From Caulobacteraceae bacterium (GTDB lineage Bacteria; Pseudomonadota; Alphaproteobacteria; Caulobacterales; Caulobacteraceae): 37,504 nucleotides of DNA. The stretch spans positions 1-37,504 of the forward strand of contig CANESI010000028.1 of the NCBI GenBank assembly GCA_947441065.1. The letters run 5' to 3'. A model generated the notes under the pieces. It saw only the letters and a program-made list of their open reading frames with translations, searched no databases and was not told where the DNA came from. This document shows positions 7,365 through 16,658 of the stretch, piece after piece; the stretch's first letter is position 1, and each line of letters begins with the position of its first letter. The translations under genes were made by a program, and so were the position numbers.

Positions 7365-8517
7365 AATCGCCTGCCTTTACGAAACGGTTGGGATTTTGAG
7401 CCCGGCCATTGACCCAGACCTCGTAGTGCAAATGAACGCCCGTCGATCGCCCGGTTGACCCCATCCCCCCTAGACGCTGTCCTACGCCCACGCGCTGACC
7501 TGTATTGACCGAGATGGACTGCAGGTGGGCGTAGCGGGTCTTGAACCCTGCGCCGTGATCAATCTCGACCGTTTTGCCATAACCTGAACGTATGCCCGTA
7601 AAGGACACGATCCCGGGAGCTGTGGATTGAATTGGGGTCATGAACCCCCCTGTGAAGTCCAGCCCCGAATGGAAGGCTGGACGTCTGGTGAAGGGATCAA
7701 AGCGCACGCCAAAGCCGCTGGACTGCGGTGTACGATTTGTGGGGCGGGCAAAGGGCAGGCGTTCAGCGGCGCGGTTCAGCGCTCGCATATCGTCCATATT
7801 ATTGGCCGCACTCTGAATCCGTTCCGCAAAATCTTCATCCACATCCAGCACAGCCGCCAAGGCGCGGGGATCCTTGGCCTCGATCAGGGGCCCGCCGAGG
7901 CCACTGCTGACCGAACTGTTGCGGTCGGCATAGCTGACCGGATTGAGGCCCGCGAGGCGAAAGGCCAGTCTCAAACGGTCGGCGCGGGTCTTGGCGAAGC
8001 TCTCAGCGCGCGTGATCATACGCTCCTGATCCATGCTGACCGCTTGGACCCGATCCATCGGCGAGGCGACGCCGAGTTCGGTCTTGAGGGACTTTGACGG
8101 GGCCAGTGCGACCTCCGCACCCGGCACACCCTTGAAATTACCCATAAGCTGGGCCAGCGCGGCATGGCGCTTTTCCACACTACTGGCCAGCTGGTCTATG
8201 GAGCCATTATTGGCGTTGATCTGAGCCACAGCGCTATTGAGACGGGCCTGCCGGTCCGCGATCCAGCGCTCATATTTGGCTTGGGTCTTGGCCACTTCGC
8301 GGTCGGTATTGCTGAGAGACAGCGCGTTAATCGCCATAGAGGCGGTGGCCACGCCCAGCCAAAGGCCAAGCGCGAGCAGGGCCGAAGCTATGGCCATCTG
8401 ACGTTTTGGCGTCAGAACCAGGCTCTTGAGCTCACCGTCTGAACGGACATAGAGGTGCCGCTCAGGAAATAGGCGCTCTAAGGCCTGTTTGAAACGCGCC
8501 ACGTGGCCATTCGTCAT
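7345..8517 (-). CDS. M23 family peptidoglycan endopeptidase, membrane-anchored (LmdC-like)
   Basis: This is a LytM-type zinc peptidase that cuts peptide cross-bridges. From the ATG at 8517 it has 390 residues. A cytoplasmic stretch (FPERHLYVRSDGELKSLVLT, about 17-36) resembles the DUF5930 N-terminus. One membrane segment follows (about 43-64), then a periplasmic helical/coiled-coil region (about 65-250) and the M23 domain (about 275-385). Zinc ligands are intact: HSGLD (His283, Asp287) and HLHYE (His364), with RYAHL nearby. A longer start at 8565 is possible but has no visible ribosome binding site. The gene overlaps the downstream bactofilin. In related bacteria (LmdC-BacA) the cytoplasmic tail of such a peptidase binds the bactofilin, which would explain the layout here. 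Confidence 0.88.
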   Translation of the reverse strand: MTNGHVARFKQALERLFPERHLYVRSDGELKSLVLTPKRQMAIASALLALGLWLGVATASMAINALSLSNTDREVAKTQAKYERWIADRQARLNSAVAQINANNGSIDQLASSVEKRHAALAQLMGNFKGVPGAEVALAPSKSLKTELGVASPMDRVQAVSMDQERMITRAESFAKTRADRLRLAFRLAGLNPVSYADRNSSVSSGLGGPLIEAKDPRALAAVLDVDEDFAERIQSAANNMDDMRALNRAAERLPFARPTNRTPQSSGFGVRFDPFTRRPAFHSGLDFTGGFMTPIQSTAPGIVSFTGIRSGYGKTVEIDHGAGFKTRYAHLQSISVNTGQRVGVGQRLGGMGSTGRSTGVHLHYEVWVNGRAQNPNRFVKAGDYVQQAG

Positions 8518-8704
8518 GGTCTCGGATACTCGCCGTTTTTGCTTTAGGCGATATGCAATGATCATGGACTAAGAGTCTATAGCTATCGTCAGCGCACACT
8601 AAAACAATATTTGTGATTATGCTTAGATTCCCGACCCTTATCGTCTGCAAACCGACTAATCAGCTTGGTCTCAAAAGTCACTCAAGTCTGAAGTTTATCA
8701 AAGG

Positions 8705-9175
8705 CTAGAGCGCTTTAATCTCAGCCAGAACCGCTTCGGCATGGCCGGGGACCTTGACCTTGCGCCAGACCTTGCGAACCACGCCTGAGCCGTCGATGAG
8801 GAATGTTGAGCGCTCAATGCCCATATAGCTTCTGCCATACATGCTTTTTTCAACCCAGGCCCCATAGGCCTCGATGGTGGTTCCCTCAGGGTCGGATCCC
8901 AGCGCAATTGTCAGGTCGTACTTGGTACGGAAACGCTTGTGACTGGCGACACTGTCTTTGGACACCCCAATCACGACCGCACCGGACTTGGCTAGGTCCG
9001 CCGACAGGGCGCTGAAACCTTTGGCCTGGTTCGTGCAGCCGGGTGTGTCGTCCTTTGGATAGAAATAGAGGACAATCTTTTTGCCCTGTAGATCGCTCGA
9101 GGACAGGTTATTTTCGCCATCTGATGCCAGATCGAAGGCTGGAGCGTGATCTCCGGGTTGGAGTTGGTCAGTCAT
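8705..9175 (-). CDS. bcp: Bcp/PrxQ-type thioredoxin-dependent peroxiredoxin
   Basis: This cytoplasmic thiol peroxidase reduces hydrogen peroxide and organic peroxides. The 156-residue thioredoxin-fold protein has the motif YPKDDTPGCTNQA with peroxidatic Cys47. The usual PrxQ resolving Cys five residues later is Lys52 here, and I see no other Cys in the protein, so it should work as a 1-Cys enzyme with an external thiol donor. The start ATG at 9175 is preceded by GGGA at about 7 bases. It is divergent from the AsmA-like gene across 114 bases, which must hold both promoters. Confidence 0.94.
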   Translation of the reverse strand: MTDQLQPGDHAPAFDLASDGENNLSSSDLQGKKIVLYFYPKDDTPGCTNQAKGFSALSADLAKSGAVVIGVSKDSVASHKRFRTKYDLTIALGSDPEGTTIEAYGAWVEKSMYGRSYMGIERSTFLIDGSGVVRKVWRKVKVPGHAEAVLAEIKAL

Positions 9176-9289
9176 TGACGTATCCCATCGTTAACGCACT
9201 GATTTTCGGTGCGGCCATGTTCTCGATATATTTGGTGTCTGTCCGCCGCCACGTCCAGCCGTTCCCCGGCCTTTACGGAGATATTTCTG

Positions 9290-12200
9290 TTGCTGAGACC
9301 GGCGCTGAAGCATGGGCTTGAAGCTGCTGTCGTCCTTATCTTGGCGATGATCGCGCTATTTGGCGTGGGTGCGATGAGGCTGGCAAAGGGCCCGATTGCC
9401 GCCGACTTCCTCAAGCCTGTGATCATTGGCGGTTTGGAGCGACAGGTTAAGGGTGGCCAGGCGCAAGTTGGCCATGTCGGGATTGTCTGGTTCGAGCAGG
9501 CCAAGTCCCTTGGTGTCCAGATGGAGAACCTCTCCGTCACTGATCAAAAGGGCCGGTCTGTGCTGCGCGCGGGTCGGGTTCAAGCGGCCATGGCTCTGGA
9601 CTCGGTTCTGGTTTTTGCGCCAGCACCTGGACATATTGCTGCCTCAGACTTTTTTCTTGCGGTCAGCGTCTCTCCGCAGGGACGGTATGAGTTGGGCTAT
9701 GAGGCGCTGGGCCGTCCTGAGGAACTGACGCTGCTTGGGCGTCTCTTCTCAGAGGTAACCGGACCGGCAAAACGCGGTCGATGGGCCAGTTTCCTGCACG
9801 ATGTGCAACTGACCAACGGCACCCTGTCTTTGCGTCAGATCGGTGGACCGGTCTCTTGGTCGGGTGATGTGCGTCTGCTGTCCCTGCGCAAGGCCCTCGG
9901 CCGCTTGGATCTGGTTGGGGATGTGGCCCTCGGGCAGGGCAATCAACGGGCTGAGCTTTCGATCAAGGCCAAGGCGGCCGAGGGGCTGAAGGAAGCCTTT
10001 ATTTCTGGTAAGATCAGTCGCCTAAACCCTGCCAAAATCTTCCCCTCGGTGGGCGTGACCCGGCCGCTTTCGGCCCTTAATGCACAGGTCGACGGGCAAG
10101 GCTCGCTCAGCTATGCCCTCGATCAGGGGATCCGGGCGGCGGATGTGAGCTTCACCGCAGGCGCGGGTCAGATCCGCTTTGGCAAGGCCCTGCAGCGCTT
10201 TGATCGGGCTGAAGCTCGCGCCACCTATGATCCCGCCAAAGGTGAGGTCGAATTCGCCTCCGTTAAGCTCAAGGCCGCACCCCTGCAGTTGGACATCAAG
10301 GGCCGGTTAAGACTGATACCAGAGGGCCGAGACAAACAGCCTGCGCGCCTCGACTTTGAGTTACAGGGTCCCCAAGCCGTCATGGCCTTTGTGCCCAAAT
10401 CAGAGCCCCAGACCCTAACAAATCTCTATGTCAAAGGTGGCTACACACCCGAAGCTGGCCATTTGAATCTTGCCAAGGCTGGCGCGGTTCTGGCGGGCGC
10501 AAAGGTAACGGCCAGCGGTGATCTGATGCAGGCGCTTGGCAAGGATGGCCTGCCGCAAGGGGCGTGGGGCGCCAAGCTTCAAGCCCAGATCGATGGCAAG
10601 GCGAATGTCGATCAGGCCTACCCGTTCTGGCCCGACACGGTCGGTAAGGGGGCTCGCAATTGGGTCAAGGCCGCGCTCAAGCAGGGCACGCTTTCGAACG
10701 TCAAGCTCACGGTTGACATACCGGCAGGCACAACCAAACGCGGTCTGACCAACGAGATGCTGAAGGTCGGCTTTGACTTTGACGGCGTCACCATTGTCGT
10801 CGTCCCCGGGCTTCCCCCCATCGAGCAGGGCCGTGGCAAGGCGATGGTTCAAGGCAACCGCTTCGACCTGACCGTCGCCTCGGGAATGATGGAAGGCGTG
10901 CGGCTCAGCGAAGGGCTTGTGTCCTATCCCCGGTTTCGCCCCGCTGCAGCAGGTCTGTTCAAGGGTCGGGCGCGGGGTCCGGCGGACGAGATCTTGAACG
11001 TTCTTGATCGGAAGCCCCTGAGCATCTTGGCGCAGAGCCCTTTTAAGGCGCAAAATTTCTCTGGGGATGCGGACGTCTCCTTCGCCATTACCCGTCCGAC
11101 GGGCAAGGTGGTTTTGGCCAAGGACTATGGTTACCAATTTGCCGGAACCGTGAACAATGGCGGTATCAGCAAAGTTGCCTTGGGCCTCGATTTGCAGCGG
11201 GGCATGGTCAAGGTCAGCGGTGATAATCGCGGGCTCTCGGCGTCGGGATTGGCCAAGGTCGGCATCTTCAACGGCAATATTGATTATCAACTGCCCTTTA
11301 GAAACCCGACGGGTGCGCCGAGCCGCTTGGCGCTGGACGGTGTTATCGCGCTCGATGCCCACAATCCTGTCCCGACCACCGGTCAGTTCGCCCTTGATCG
11401 GTTCGGCGCGCGGGGTCGGTTCGACAGTAAGGCGGCGTCGGGCAATGTCAGTTGGACCCTCGGCGATGCCGGTCGTGTGACCATCGACGGTCAGGTCGCA
11501 GCGGGCGGATTGCGTCGCTATGGATTGCCCCTATCGGCCAAGGCTGCAGCCTTTGATCTGTCGGTCATTTTGGATCGCAAGGGCAATCAATGGCTAGGAC
11601 CGGTTAAGGCTGGGGCCTTGGTTGGTGATCTGGGATTGCTGACCGCCGATCAGCTTGATGTGGGTTTTACCGCCAAACTTGATCGAGCGGGTGCCACCGT
11701 TCTTGGCCTTGGTGACATGCCGCTCTTTGCCATGGTTCAGCCCCTGACGGTAAAGGCGCGCCTTTCAAAGCAGGACGGAGACGCCAATATCACGCTTGGT
11801 GCACTGGGGGGGCGATTGGGCTGGGAGCGCCGGTCAGACGGCCAACTGGTCTATCAAGGCCGCTCAACCCTCTCTAAGGCCGATCTTCGGGGCATTGGTG
11901 CGCCAACCTACATCAAGCCCGCTCAGCCCGTGACCGTTGAGGGCCGGTGGGTGGCCGAGACCGAAGGTCTGAGCGGTGATGTCGCAATCGCGGGGGCGCC
12001 GATAAGGTTCGACAGTCTCCAATCTGGACCCGGACATCAGTCGGTCGAGATCAGCGCCCGGCTCAATGGCGATGCAGCGGTGCGGCTGGGTCTGCTGGTC
12101 CCCGGGGAATTGACCGGCGAAGTTCCGCTGAGCGCCCGTCTCGAGTTCGAAGAACGCGGTCTGATCAGCGGTCATGCAGAGGCTGATATGACGAGCGCAC

Positions 12201-13348
12201 ATCTGGCGCTGGCCGGCACCGACTGGTCCAAACCCGCTGATGAGGCCGCGACCCTCAAGGCTGATTTTGTTGGCCAAGAGGACGACGTCATCGCCTTGAG
12301 CGCTATTCGCGCTGAGGGTCCCTCGATGGAGGCCCTTTTGTCAGGCACAATTCGTAAGGGGCAGGTGGTGAGCCTATCCACGGCTCGCGCGCGGCTTAAG
12401 GGCCTGTTCGATGGTCAGGTTCAGTTCGACAAGTATGGTTCGGGTAAGGCGCTGGCCGTCAAGGCGGACTTTCTCGATGCCCGCCGCTTGCTGCACGAAT
12501 TGCAGACCATCGATCCGGCCGATCTAGGGGCGGGGCAGGGTGAGGGCGCAGGACCGATCCGCTTGGATATTGCTGTCGATAGGCTGAAGGTCACTCAGGC
12601 GGAACCCCTGTCGGATCTTCGTCTATCCGCCGATTGGGCAAAGGGCTTGAACCGTCAGCTCGAGGCCTCGGTCAAGGGACCCGGTGACGGTGCGATTAGC
12701 CTCACCATCGCGCCCAAGGATGATCAGGTCCACGTCGCTGGACGAGTCGATGCCGTTGGTCAGATGGTCGAGAGCCTATCGGGTTTCACCAATCTCAAGG
12801 GCGGCAGCGCACAATTGACCGGGCGTCTGGTTCCCGGAGGCGCTGATCTGGTGCTTACGGCCCAATCGGTCCGTGTCGCGCGGGTTCCAGCCCTTGCCCA
12901 GATCCTGACCCTTGGGGCCTTTAGCGGCGTGGCCAACACGCTCAATGGCGAGGGCATCCAGTTTTCGGAGGTGTCGAGCCGCATGGCTCTGCGTGGAAAG
13001 ACGCTCGAAATCACAGAGGCGCGGGCGACCGGCGATGCTTTGGGCCTGACCACCCACGGCTATATTGATCTGTCCAAGAGAGAGCTCGATCTGGCGGGGG
13101 CGATGGCCCCGGCCTATGCGCTCAATTCGGCTGTGGGTAAGATCCCGGTACTGGGAGCCCTTATGATTTCGCGCCAGGGCGAGGGTATTTTCGGTCTGAC
13201 CTACTCGGCCAAGGGCGCGATCAAGGCGCCGCGCCTGTTTGTTAATCCGCTATCGTTGGCAACGCCGGGCATGTTGCGGCGGGTCTTTGACGGTGTGCCG
13301 CTCGGCAAGGCGGTGTTCAAGGCCCCGACACCGATGCCGGAGCCTTGA
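9290..13348 (+). CDS. Large AsmA/YhdP-like (DUF3971) envelope protein
   Basis: Members of this AsmA-like superfamily are anchored in the inner membrane and reach across the periplasm; several are linked to phospholipid transport to the outer membrane. From a TTG at 9290 the protein has 1352 residues. GGAG (9277-9280) is 9 bases upstream; a GTG at 9209 would add 27 residues. There is one N-terminal membrane segment (about 8-28). A very long region of repeated beta-strands rich in Gly/Asp/Leu follows, as expected for a lipid-groove fold. The end carries the AsmA-like C-terminal domain (ILTLGAFSGVANTLNGEGI, then KIPVLGALMISRQGEGIFGL). The gene runs convergently into tyrS with 8 bases between. 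Specific substrate and partners cannot be told from sequence. Confidence 0.85.
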   Translation: MLRPALKHGLEAAVVLILAMIALFGVGAMRLAKGPIAADFLKPVIIGGLERQVKGGQAQVGHVGIVWFEQAKSLGVQMENLSVTDQKGRSVLRAGRVQAAMALDSVLVFAPAPGHIAASDFFLAVSVSPQGRYELGYEALGRPEELTLLGRLFSEVTGPAKRGRWASFLHDVQLTNGTLSLRQIGGPVSWSGDVRLLSLRKALGRLDLVGDVALGQGNQRAELSIKAKAAEGLKEAFISGKISRLNPAKIFPSVGVTRPLSALNAQVDGQGSLSYALDQGIRAADVSFTAGAGQIRFGKALQRFDRAEARATYDPAKGEVEFASVKLKAAPLQLDIKGRLRLIPEGRDKQPARLDFELQGPQAVMAFVPKSEPQTLTNLYVKGGYTPEAGHLNLAKAGAVLAGAKVTASGDLMQALGKDGLPQGAWGAKLQAQIDGKANVDQAYPFWPDTVGKGARNWVKAALKQGTLSNVKLTVDIPAGTTKRGLTNEMLKVGFDFDGVTIVVVPGLPPIEQGRGKAMVQGNRFDLTVASGMMEGVRLSEGLVSYPRFRPAAAGLFKGRARGPADEILNVLDRKPLSILAQSPFKAQNFSGDADVSFAITRPTGKVVLAKDYGYQFAGTVNNGGISKVALGLDLQRGMVKVSGDNRGLSASGLAKVGIFNGNIDYQLPFRNPTGAPSRLALDGVIALDAHNPVPTTGQFALDRFGARGRFDSKAASGNVSWTLGDAGRVTIDGQVAAGGLRRYGLPLSAKAAAFDLSVILDRKGNQWLGPVKAGALVGDLGLLTADQLDVGFTAKLDRAGATVLGLGDMPLFAMVQPLTVKARLSKQDGDANITLGALGGRLGWERRSDGQLVYQGRSTLSKADLRGIGAPTYIKPAQPVTVEGRWVAETEGLSGDVAIAGAPIRFDSLQSGPGHQSVEISARLNGDAAVRLGLLVPGELTGEVPLSARLEFEERGLISGHAEADMTSAHLALAGTDWSKPADEAATLKADFVGQEDDVIALSAIRAEGPSMEALLSGTIRKGQVVSLSTARARLKGLFDGQVQFDKYGSGKALAVKADFLDARRLLHELQTIDPADLGAGQGEGAGPIRLDIAVDRLKVTQAEPLSDLRLSADWAKGLNRQLEASVKGPGDGAISLTIAPKDDQVHVAGRVDAVGQMVESLSGFTNLKGGSAQLTGRLVPGGADLVLTAQSVRVARVPALAQILTLGAFSGVANTLNGEGIQFSEVSSRMALRGKTLEITEARATGDALGLTTHGYIDLSKRELDLAGAMAPAYALNSAVGKIPVLGALMISRQGEGIFGLTYSAKGAIKAPRLFVNPLSLATPGMLRRVFDGVPLGKAVFKAPTPMPEP

Positions 13349-13356
13349 ATCATCAG

Positions 13357-14631
13357 TTAGACCGGCTTGATCAGCACGATCTTCTTTTTACCAGCGGCCA
13401 GCTTGATCACGCCGTCCACCGTCAGGTCTGCAAGGGTTAGAACCCGTGCCCCGTCGGCGACAGGCTCATTATTGACCCGAAGGCCGCCGCCTTGCGCTAG
13501 GCGCCGGGCATCCGAACGAGAGGCGGCAAGGCCGGCATCAACGACCAGATTAGCCACGGGGATGCCGGCCTCTAAGGTGGCGCGATCGACCTCTAGGGTT
13601 GGCAGGTCCTCCGACATTACGCCCTGTTCAAAGGCCTTGTCAGAGGCTGCACGAGCGGCCTGAGCGGCTTCGCGGCCATGCAGCAGGGTGGTGGCCTCAT
13701 CGGCCAGAACCTTCTTGGCCTCATTGATCTCAGCGCCGGGCAGGGCGGCTAGACGCTCGCACTCTTCAATCGGCAATTCCGTGAACAGCTTCAAGAACTT
13801 GCCCACGTCGGCGTCCTCGGTATTGCGCCAGACCTGCCAATAGTCATAGGGGCTGAGCCGGTCGGCATTGAGCCAAACGGCACCGCCAAGGCTCTTGCCC
13901 ATCTTCTGGCCCGATGAGGTCATCAAGAGCGGCGTGGTCAAGCCACAGGCAGGCTTCGCATCGACGCGGCGGACCAGTTCCACCCCATTGATGATATTGC
14001 CCCACTGGTCCGAGCCACCCATCTGGAGGGCGCAGCCATAGCGACGGCTTAGCTCCAGATAGTCGGTCGCCTGCATCAGCATGTAGTTGAATTCGAGGAA
14101 GGTCAGGGGCTGCTCACGTTCCAGACGCAGCTTGACGCTGTCGAAGGTCAGCATGCGGTTGATCGTGAAATGGACGCCGTAATCGCGCAGGAACTCGACA
14201 TAGCCGAGCTTTTCAAGCCAATCGGCATTGTTGACCATCACCGCATCGGTCGCGGCGTTGCCAAAGCTGAGGAACTTGCCAAATGTGGTTTGGATGCTGG
14301 ACATGTTCGAAGCGATCTGGGCGTCGGTCAGGAGCGGGCGCTGCTTGTCCTTATCGGTCGGGTCGCCAACCTTGGTCGTGCCGCCGCCCATCAGGGTGAT
14401 CGGACGATGGCCGGTCTTTTGCAGCCAACGCAACATCATGATCGAGATCAGATGGCCGATATGCAGGCTGTCCGCCGTGCAGTCATAACCGACATAGGCC
14501 GTCACCACGCCTTCGCTGGCGGCCTTGTCCAAGGCTTCCAGATCGGTGCACTGATGAATATAGCCGCGCTCTTGCAGGACCTGCAGGAACTTTGATTTGG
14601 GTTTAAAGGCGGTTGCGGTCGGTTCAGACAT
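13357..14631 (-). CDS. tyrS: Tyrosyl-tRNA synthetase
   Basis: This class I synthetase charges tRNA-Tyr in the cytoplasm. It has 424 residues from the ATG at 14631 ([20 protein letters not shown]); an extension to 14670 looks non-conserved. HIGH is at residues 57-60. [12 protein letters not shown] precedes it, and GGSDQWGNI is the tyrosine/ATP site. [10 protein letters not shown] is the KMSKS-type loop in its KMGKS form. A C-terminal S4-like RNA-binding domain follows (about 360-424, [15 protein letters not shown]). Length and motif order are normal. It is divergent from anmK with 83 bases between the starts and shows no T-box leader. Confidence 0.96.
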   Translation of the reverse strand: MSEPTATAFKPKSKFLQVLQERGYIHQCTDLEALDKAASEGVVTAYVGYDCTADSLHIGHLISIMMLRWLQKTGHRPITLMGGGTTKVGDPTDKDKQRPLLTDAQIASNMSSIQTTFGKFLSFGNAATDAVMVNNADWLEKLGYVEFLRDYGVHFTINRMLTFDSVKLRLEREQPLTFLEFNYMLMQATDYLELSRRYGCALQMGGSDQWGNIINGVELVRRVDAKPACGLTTPLLMTSSGQKMGKSLGGAVWLNADRLSPYDYWQVWRNTEDADVGKFLKLFTELPIEECERLAALPGAEINEAKKVLADEATTLLHGREAAQAARAASDKAFEQGVMSEDLPTLEVDRATLEAGIPVANLVVDAGLAASRSDARRLAQGGGLRVNNEPVADGARVLTLADLTVDGVIKLAAGKKKIVLIKPV

Positions 14632-14714
14632 GGCGTTGGGCTTTCTTAAGCAAGGGCGTGCGTGTAGCACGGGCGCACACAGTCGGCCAAGCCGTGGGAC
14701 GAGAGAGGGTGCAA

Positions 14715-15824
14715 ATGCAGCAGGTCTTAGGGTTCATGAGCGGCACCTCCCTCGATGGGATCGATATGGCCATCCTGCGCACCGATGGCGAAACCATCGA
14801 CAGCTTTGGGCCGTCTGGTGAAGCGCCCCTGCCTGATGATGTTCGCACGCTCGTGCTCGAGGCGATTGTCGCGGGCCGGTCTTGGGCGCGTGGGACGCCA
14901 GAACCAGAGGTCTTTGCCGAGGCTGCAAAAGCGATTGCCGAGGCCCACGCGTTGGCGGCGGCGGGGTTTCTGAACCACCACGCGATGGGCTTTGCCGATC
15001 TCGACCTGATCGGCTTTCACGGTCAGACCGTGCTGCATGAGCCGCCGACATCCAGCGCTGTTGGTCGGACAAGGCAACTGGGCGACGCAGCCCTGCTGGC
15101 CAGCCTCACAGGCGTTCGCACGGCCTATGATTTTCGCTCCATCGATGTGGCGGCAGGCGGGCAGGGCGCGCCCTTGGTGCCGGTCTATCATGCCGCCTTG
15201 GCAAGGCGTTCGGCGCTGATTGGACCCGTCGCGATCTTGAACATTGGCGGCGTGGCCAATGTGACCTTTGTCGGCGAGGAGGGCGATCTTCTGGCCTTCG
15301 ATACGGGGCCGGGTAATGGACCTCTGGATCAGTGGGTCGAGTCCCATGGCCTAGGCCGTTATGATGCAGGCGGGGCCCTATCCCAGTCCGGACAGGTGCA
15401 TGAGGCTGTTTTGGCCCAGATGATGAGCCACGGGTTCTTCACCCAGACTGGTCCAAAATCTTTGGATCGTTATGATTTTACAGCAAAACCCGTCGAGGGG
15501 CTTTCGCCTGAAGATGGCGCCGCGACCCTTGCCGCCTTTGTCGCTCAATCGGTGGCCCACGGCTTGGGGCAGGCTCCTCAGTCCCCCCGCGCCCTGATGG
15601 TTTGCGGCGGCGGACGTCACAATGGCGCGATCCTAGAGGGATTGCGTCAGCGTTGCGGTGTGCAGGTCGTCACCGCTGAAGAGGCGGGCTGGCGCGGTGA
15701 TGCCGTAGAGGCCGAAGCCTTTGCCTTTTTGGCGGCCCGCACGGTGCGCGGTCTGCCGATCTCGTTCCCCGGCACCACGGGTGTTCCCCAGCCGCTGGTC
15801 GGCGGCCGGGTGGCTGATCCTTAG
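14715..15824 (+). CDS. anmK: Anhydro-N-acetylmuramic acid kinase
   Basis: AnmK opens and phosphorylates 1,6-anhydroMurNAc to MurNAc-6-phosphate, returning wall sugars to the cell. The 369-residue protein starts at the ATG at 14715, with AGGG about 6 bases upstream. Family motifs are [15 protein letters not shown] at the start, [54 protein letters not shown] and [10 protein letters not shown]. These cover the ATP- and sugar-binding sites of the hexokinase-like fold, and none is broken. The stop overlaps that of the convergent hydrolase. It fits the wall-turnover genes elsewhere in the window, though it is not in an operon with them. Confidence 0.95.
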   Translation: MQQVLGFMSGTSLDGIDMAILRTDGETIDSFGPSGEAPLPDDVRTLVLEAIVAGRSWARGTPEPEVFAEAAKAIAEAHALAAAGFLNHHAMGFADLDLIGFHGQTVLHEPPTSSAVGRTRQLGDAALLASLTGVRTAYDFRSIDVAAGGQGAPLVPVYHAALARRSALIGPVAILNIGGVANVTFVGEEGDLLAFDTGPGNGPLDQWVESHGLGRYDAGGALSQSGQVHEAVLAQMMSHGFFTQTGPKSLDRYDFTAKPVEGLSPEDGAATLAAFVAQSVAHGLGQAPQSPRALMVCGGGRHNGAILEGLRQRCGVQVVTAEEAGWRGDAVEAEAFAFLAARTVRGLPISFPGTTGVPQPLVGGRVADP

Positions 15825-16471
15825 GCTGGGTTGGCTTCTAGGCGCATATCCAGATAGGCCCCAACGCGCTGCTCGACCTCTGGCAGCTTTTCGCCCCAGA
15901 AATGGTTGGCCTGATCAACGACATCATAATCGATGGTGATGCCCTTTTGCGTCCGCAGCTTTGAAACGACCCGCTCGACTTCCAACGGCGGAACGATCGT
16001 ATCGGCTGAGCCATGCAGGATCAGACCCGAAGCGGGGCAGGGCGCCAAGAAGCTGAAATCATACATGTTGGTCGGCGGTGACACCGAGATGAAGCCATCG
16101 GTCTCCGGACGGCGCATCAAGAGTTGCATCCCGATCCAAGCGCCGAAACTATAGCCCGCCACCCAGCACTGAGACGCCGTAGGGTTAGTGGTCTGCAACC
16201 AGTCCAAGGCGGTCGCCGCATCAGCCAATTCGCCAATGCCGCTGTCAAATTCACCTTGGCTGCGACCGACGCCGCGGAAGTTGAACCGCAGAACCGCAAA
16301 GCCACGCTTCATGAACAGGTGGTACAGCTGCACCGCCACGGGGTTGTTCATATGGCCTTGGGCCTTGGGGTGAGGGCTGAGGATCAGGGCAATCGGGGCG
16401 TTTTCGCGCTTGCCCGGTGCATAGCGTCCTTCGATTCGTCCGGCTGCTCCGGTCAGAACCACTTCAGGCAT
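15821..16471 (-). CDS. Alpha/beta hydrolase, small COG2945-type
   Basis: This small serine hydrolase of unknown substrate has 216 residues. GYSFG around residue 109 is the nucleophile elbow, HGSAD supplies the acid and ANHFW the catalytic His. RFNFRGVGRSQGEFD contains the conserved NFRG of this family. No signal peptide or lid domain is visible, so it is probably a cytoplasmic esterase-like enzyme. GGAGAG lies just upstream of the ATG at 16471. It is divergent from iscR and convergent with anmK. A role in Fe-S biology is not indicated. Confidence 0.85.
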   Translation of the reverse strand: MPEVVLTGAAGRIEGRYAPGKRENAPIALILSPHPKAQGHMNNPVAVQLYHLFMKRGFAVLRFNFRGVGRSQGEFDSGIGELADAATALDWLQTTNPTASQCWVAGYSFGAWIGMQLLMRRPETDGFISVSPPTNMYDFSFLAPCPASGLILHGSADTIVPPLEVERVVSKLRTQKGITIDYDVVDQANHFWGEKLPEVEQRVGAYLDMRLEANPA

Positions 16472-16533
16472 CGTCTCTCCAACTTAACTGCGGCGGACCA
16501 AGGCGGCGCAATCTGCGCCAAATCAGCGGAGAA

Positions 16534-16565
16534 TACTTGACCGCTGCGCTTGGTCTTCCTATGTC
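16534..16565 (+). promoter_or_regulatory. Candidate promoter of the isc/suf operon with IscR-like half-site
   Basis: TTGACC (16537-16542) and TATGTC (16560-16565) are separated by exactly 17 bases and could be -35 and -10 elements, giving a leader of about 87 bases before iscR. ATACTTGACC, overlapping the -35, fits the left half of the type 1 IscR site well, but the right half (16549-16558) fits poorly. Repression by IscR at this place would be autoregulation, as in other bacteria; here it is inference. Confidence 0.4.
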
Positions 16566-16658
16566 CAATCTATGAACGGCTGTCCAATGTTCACCCGCTA
16601 GGTCGCGGTTTGTAACACACAGGGCGGCTGTTGCGCACGATTTCTGCGGGAGCGAACC

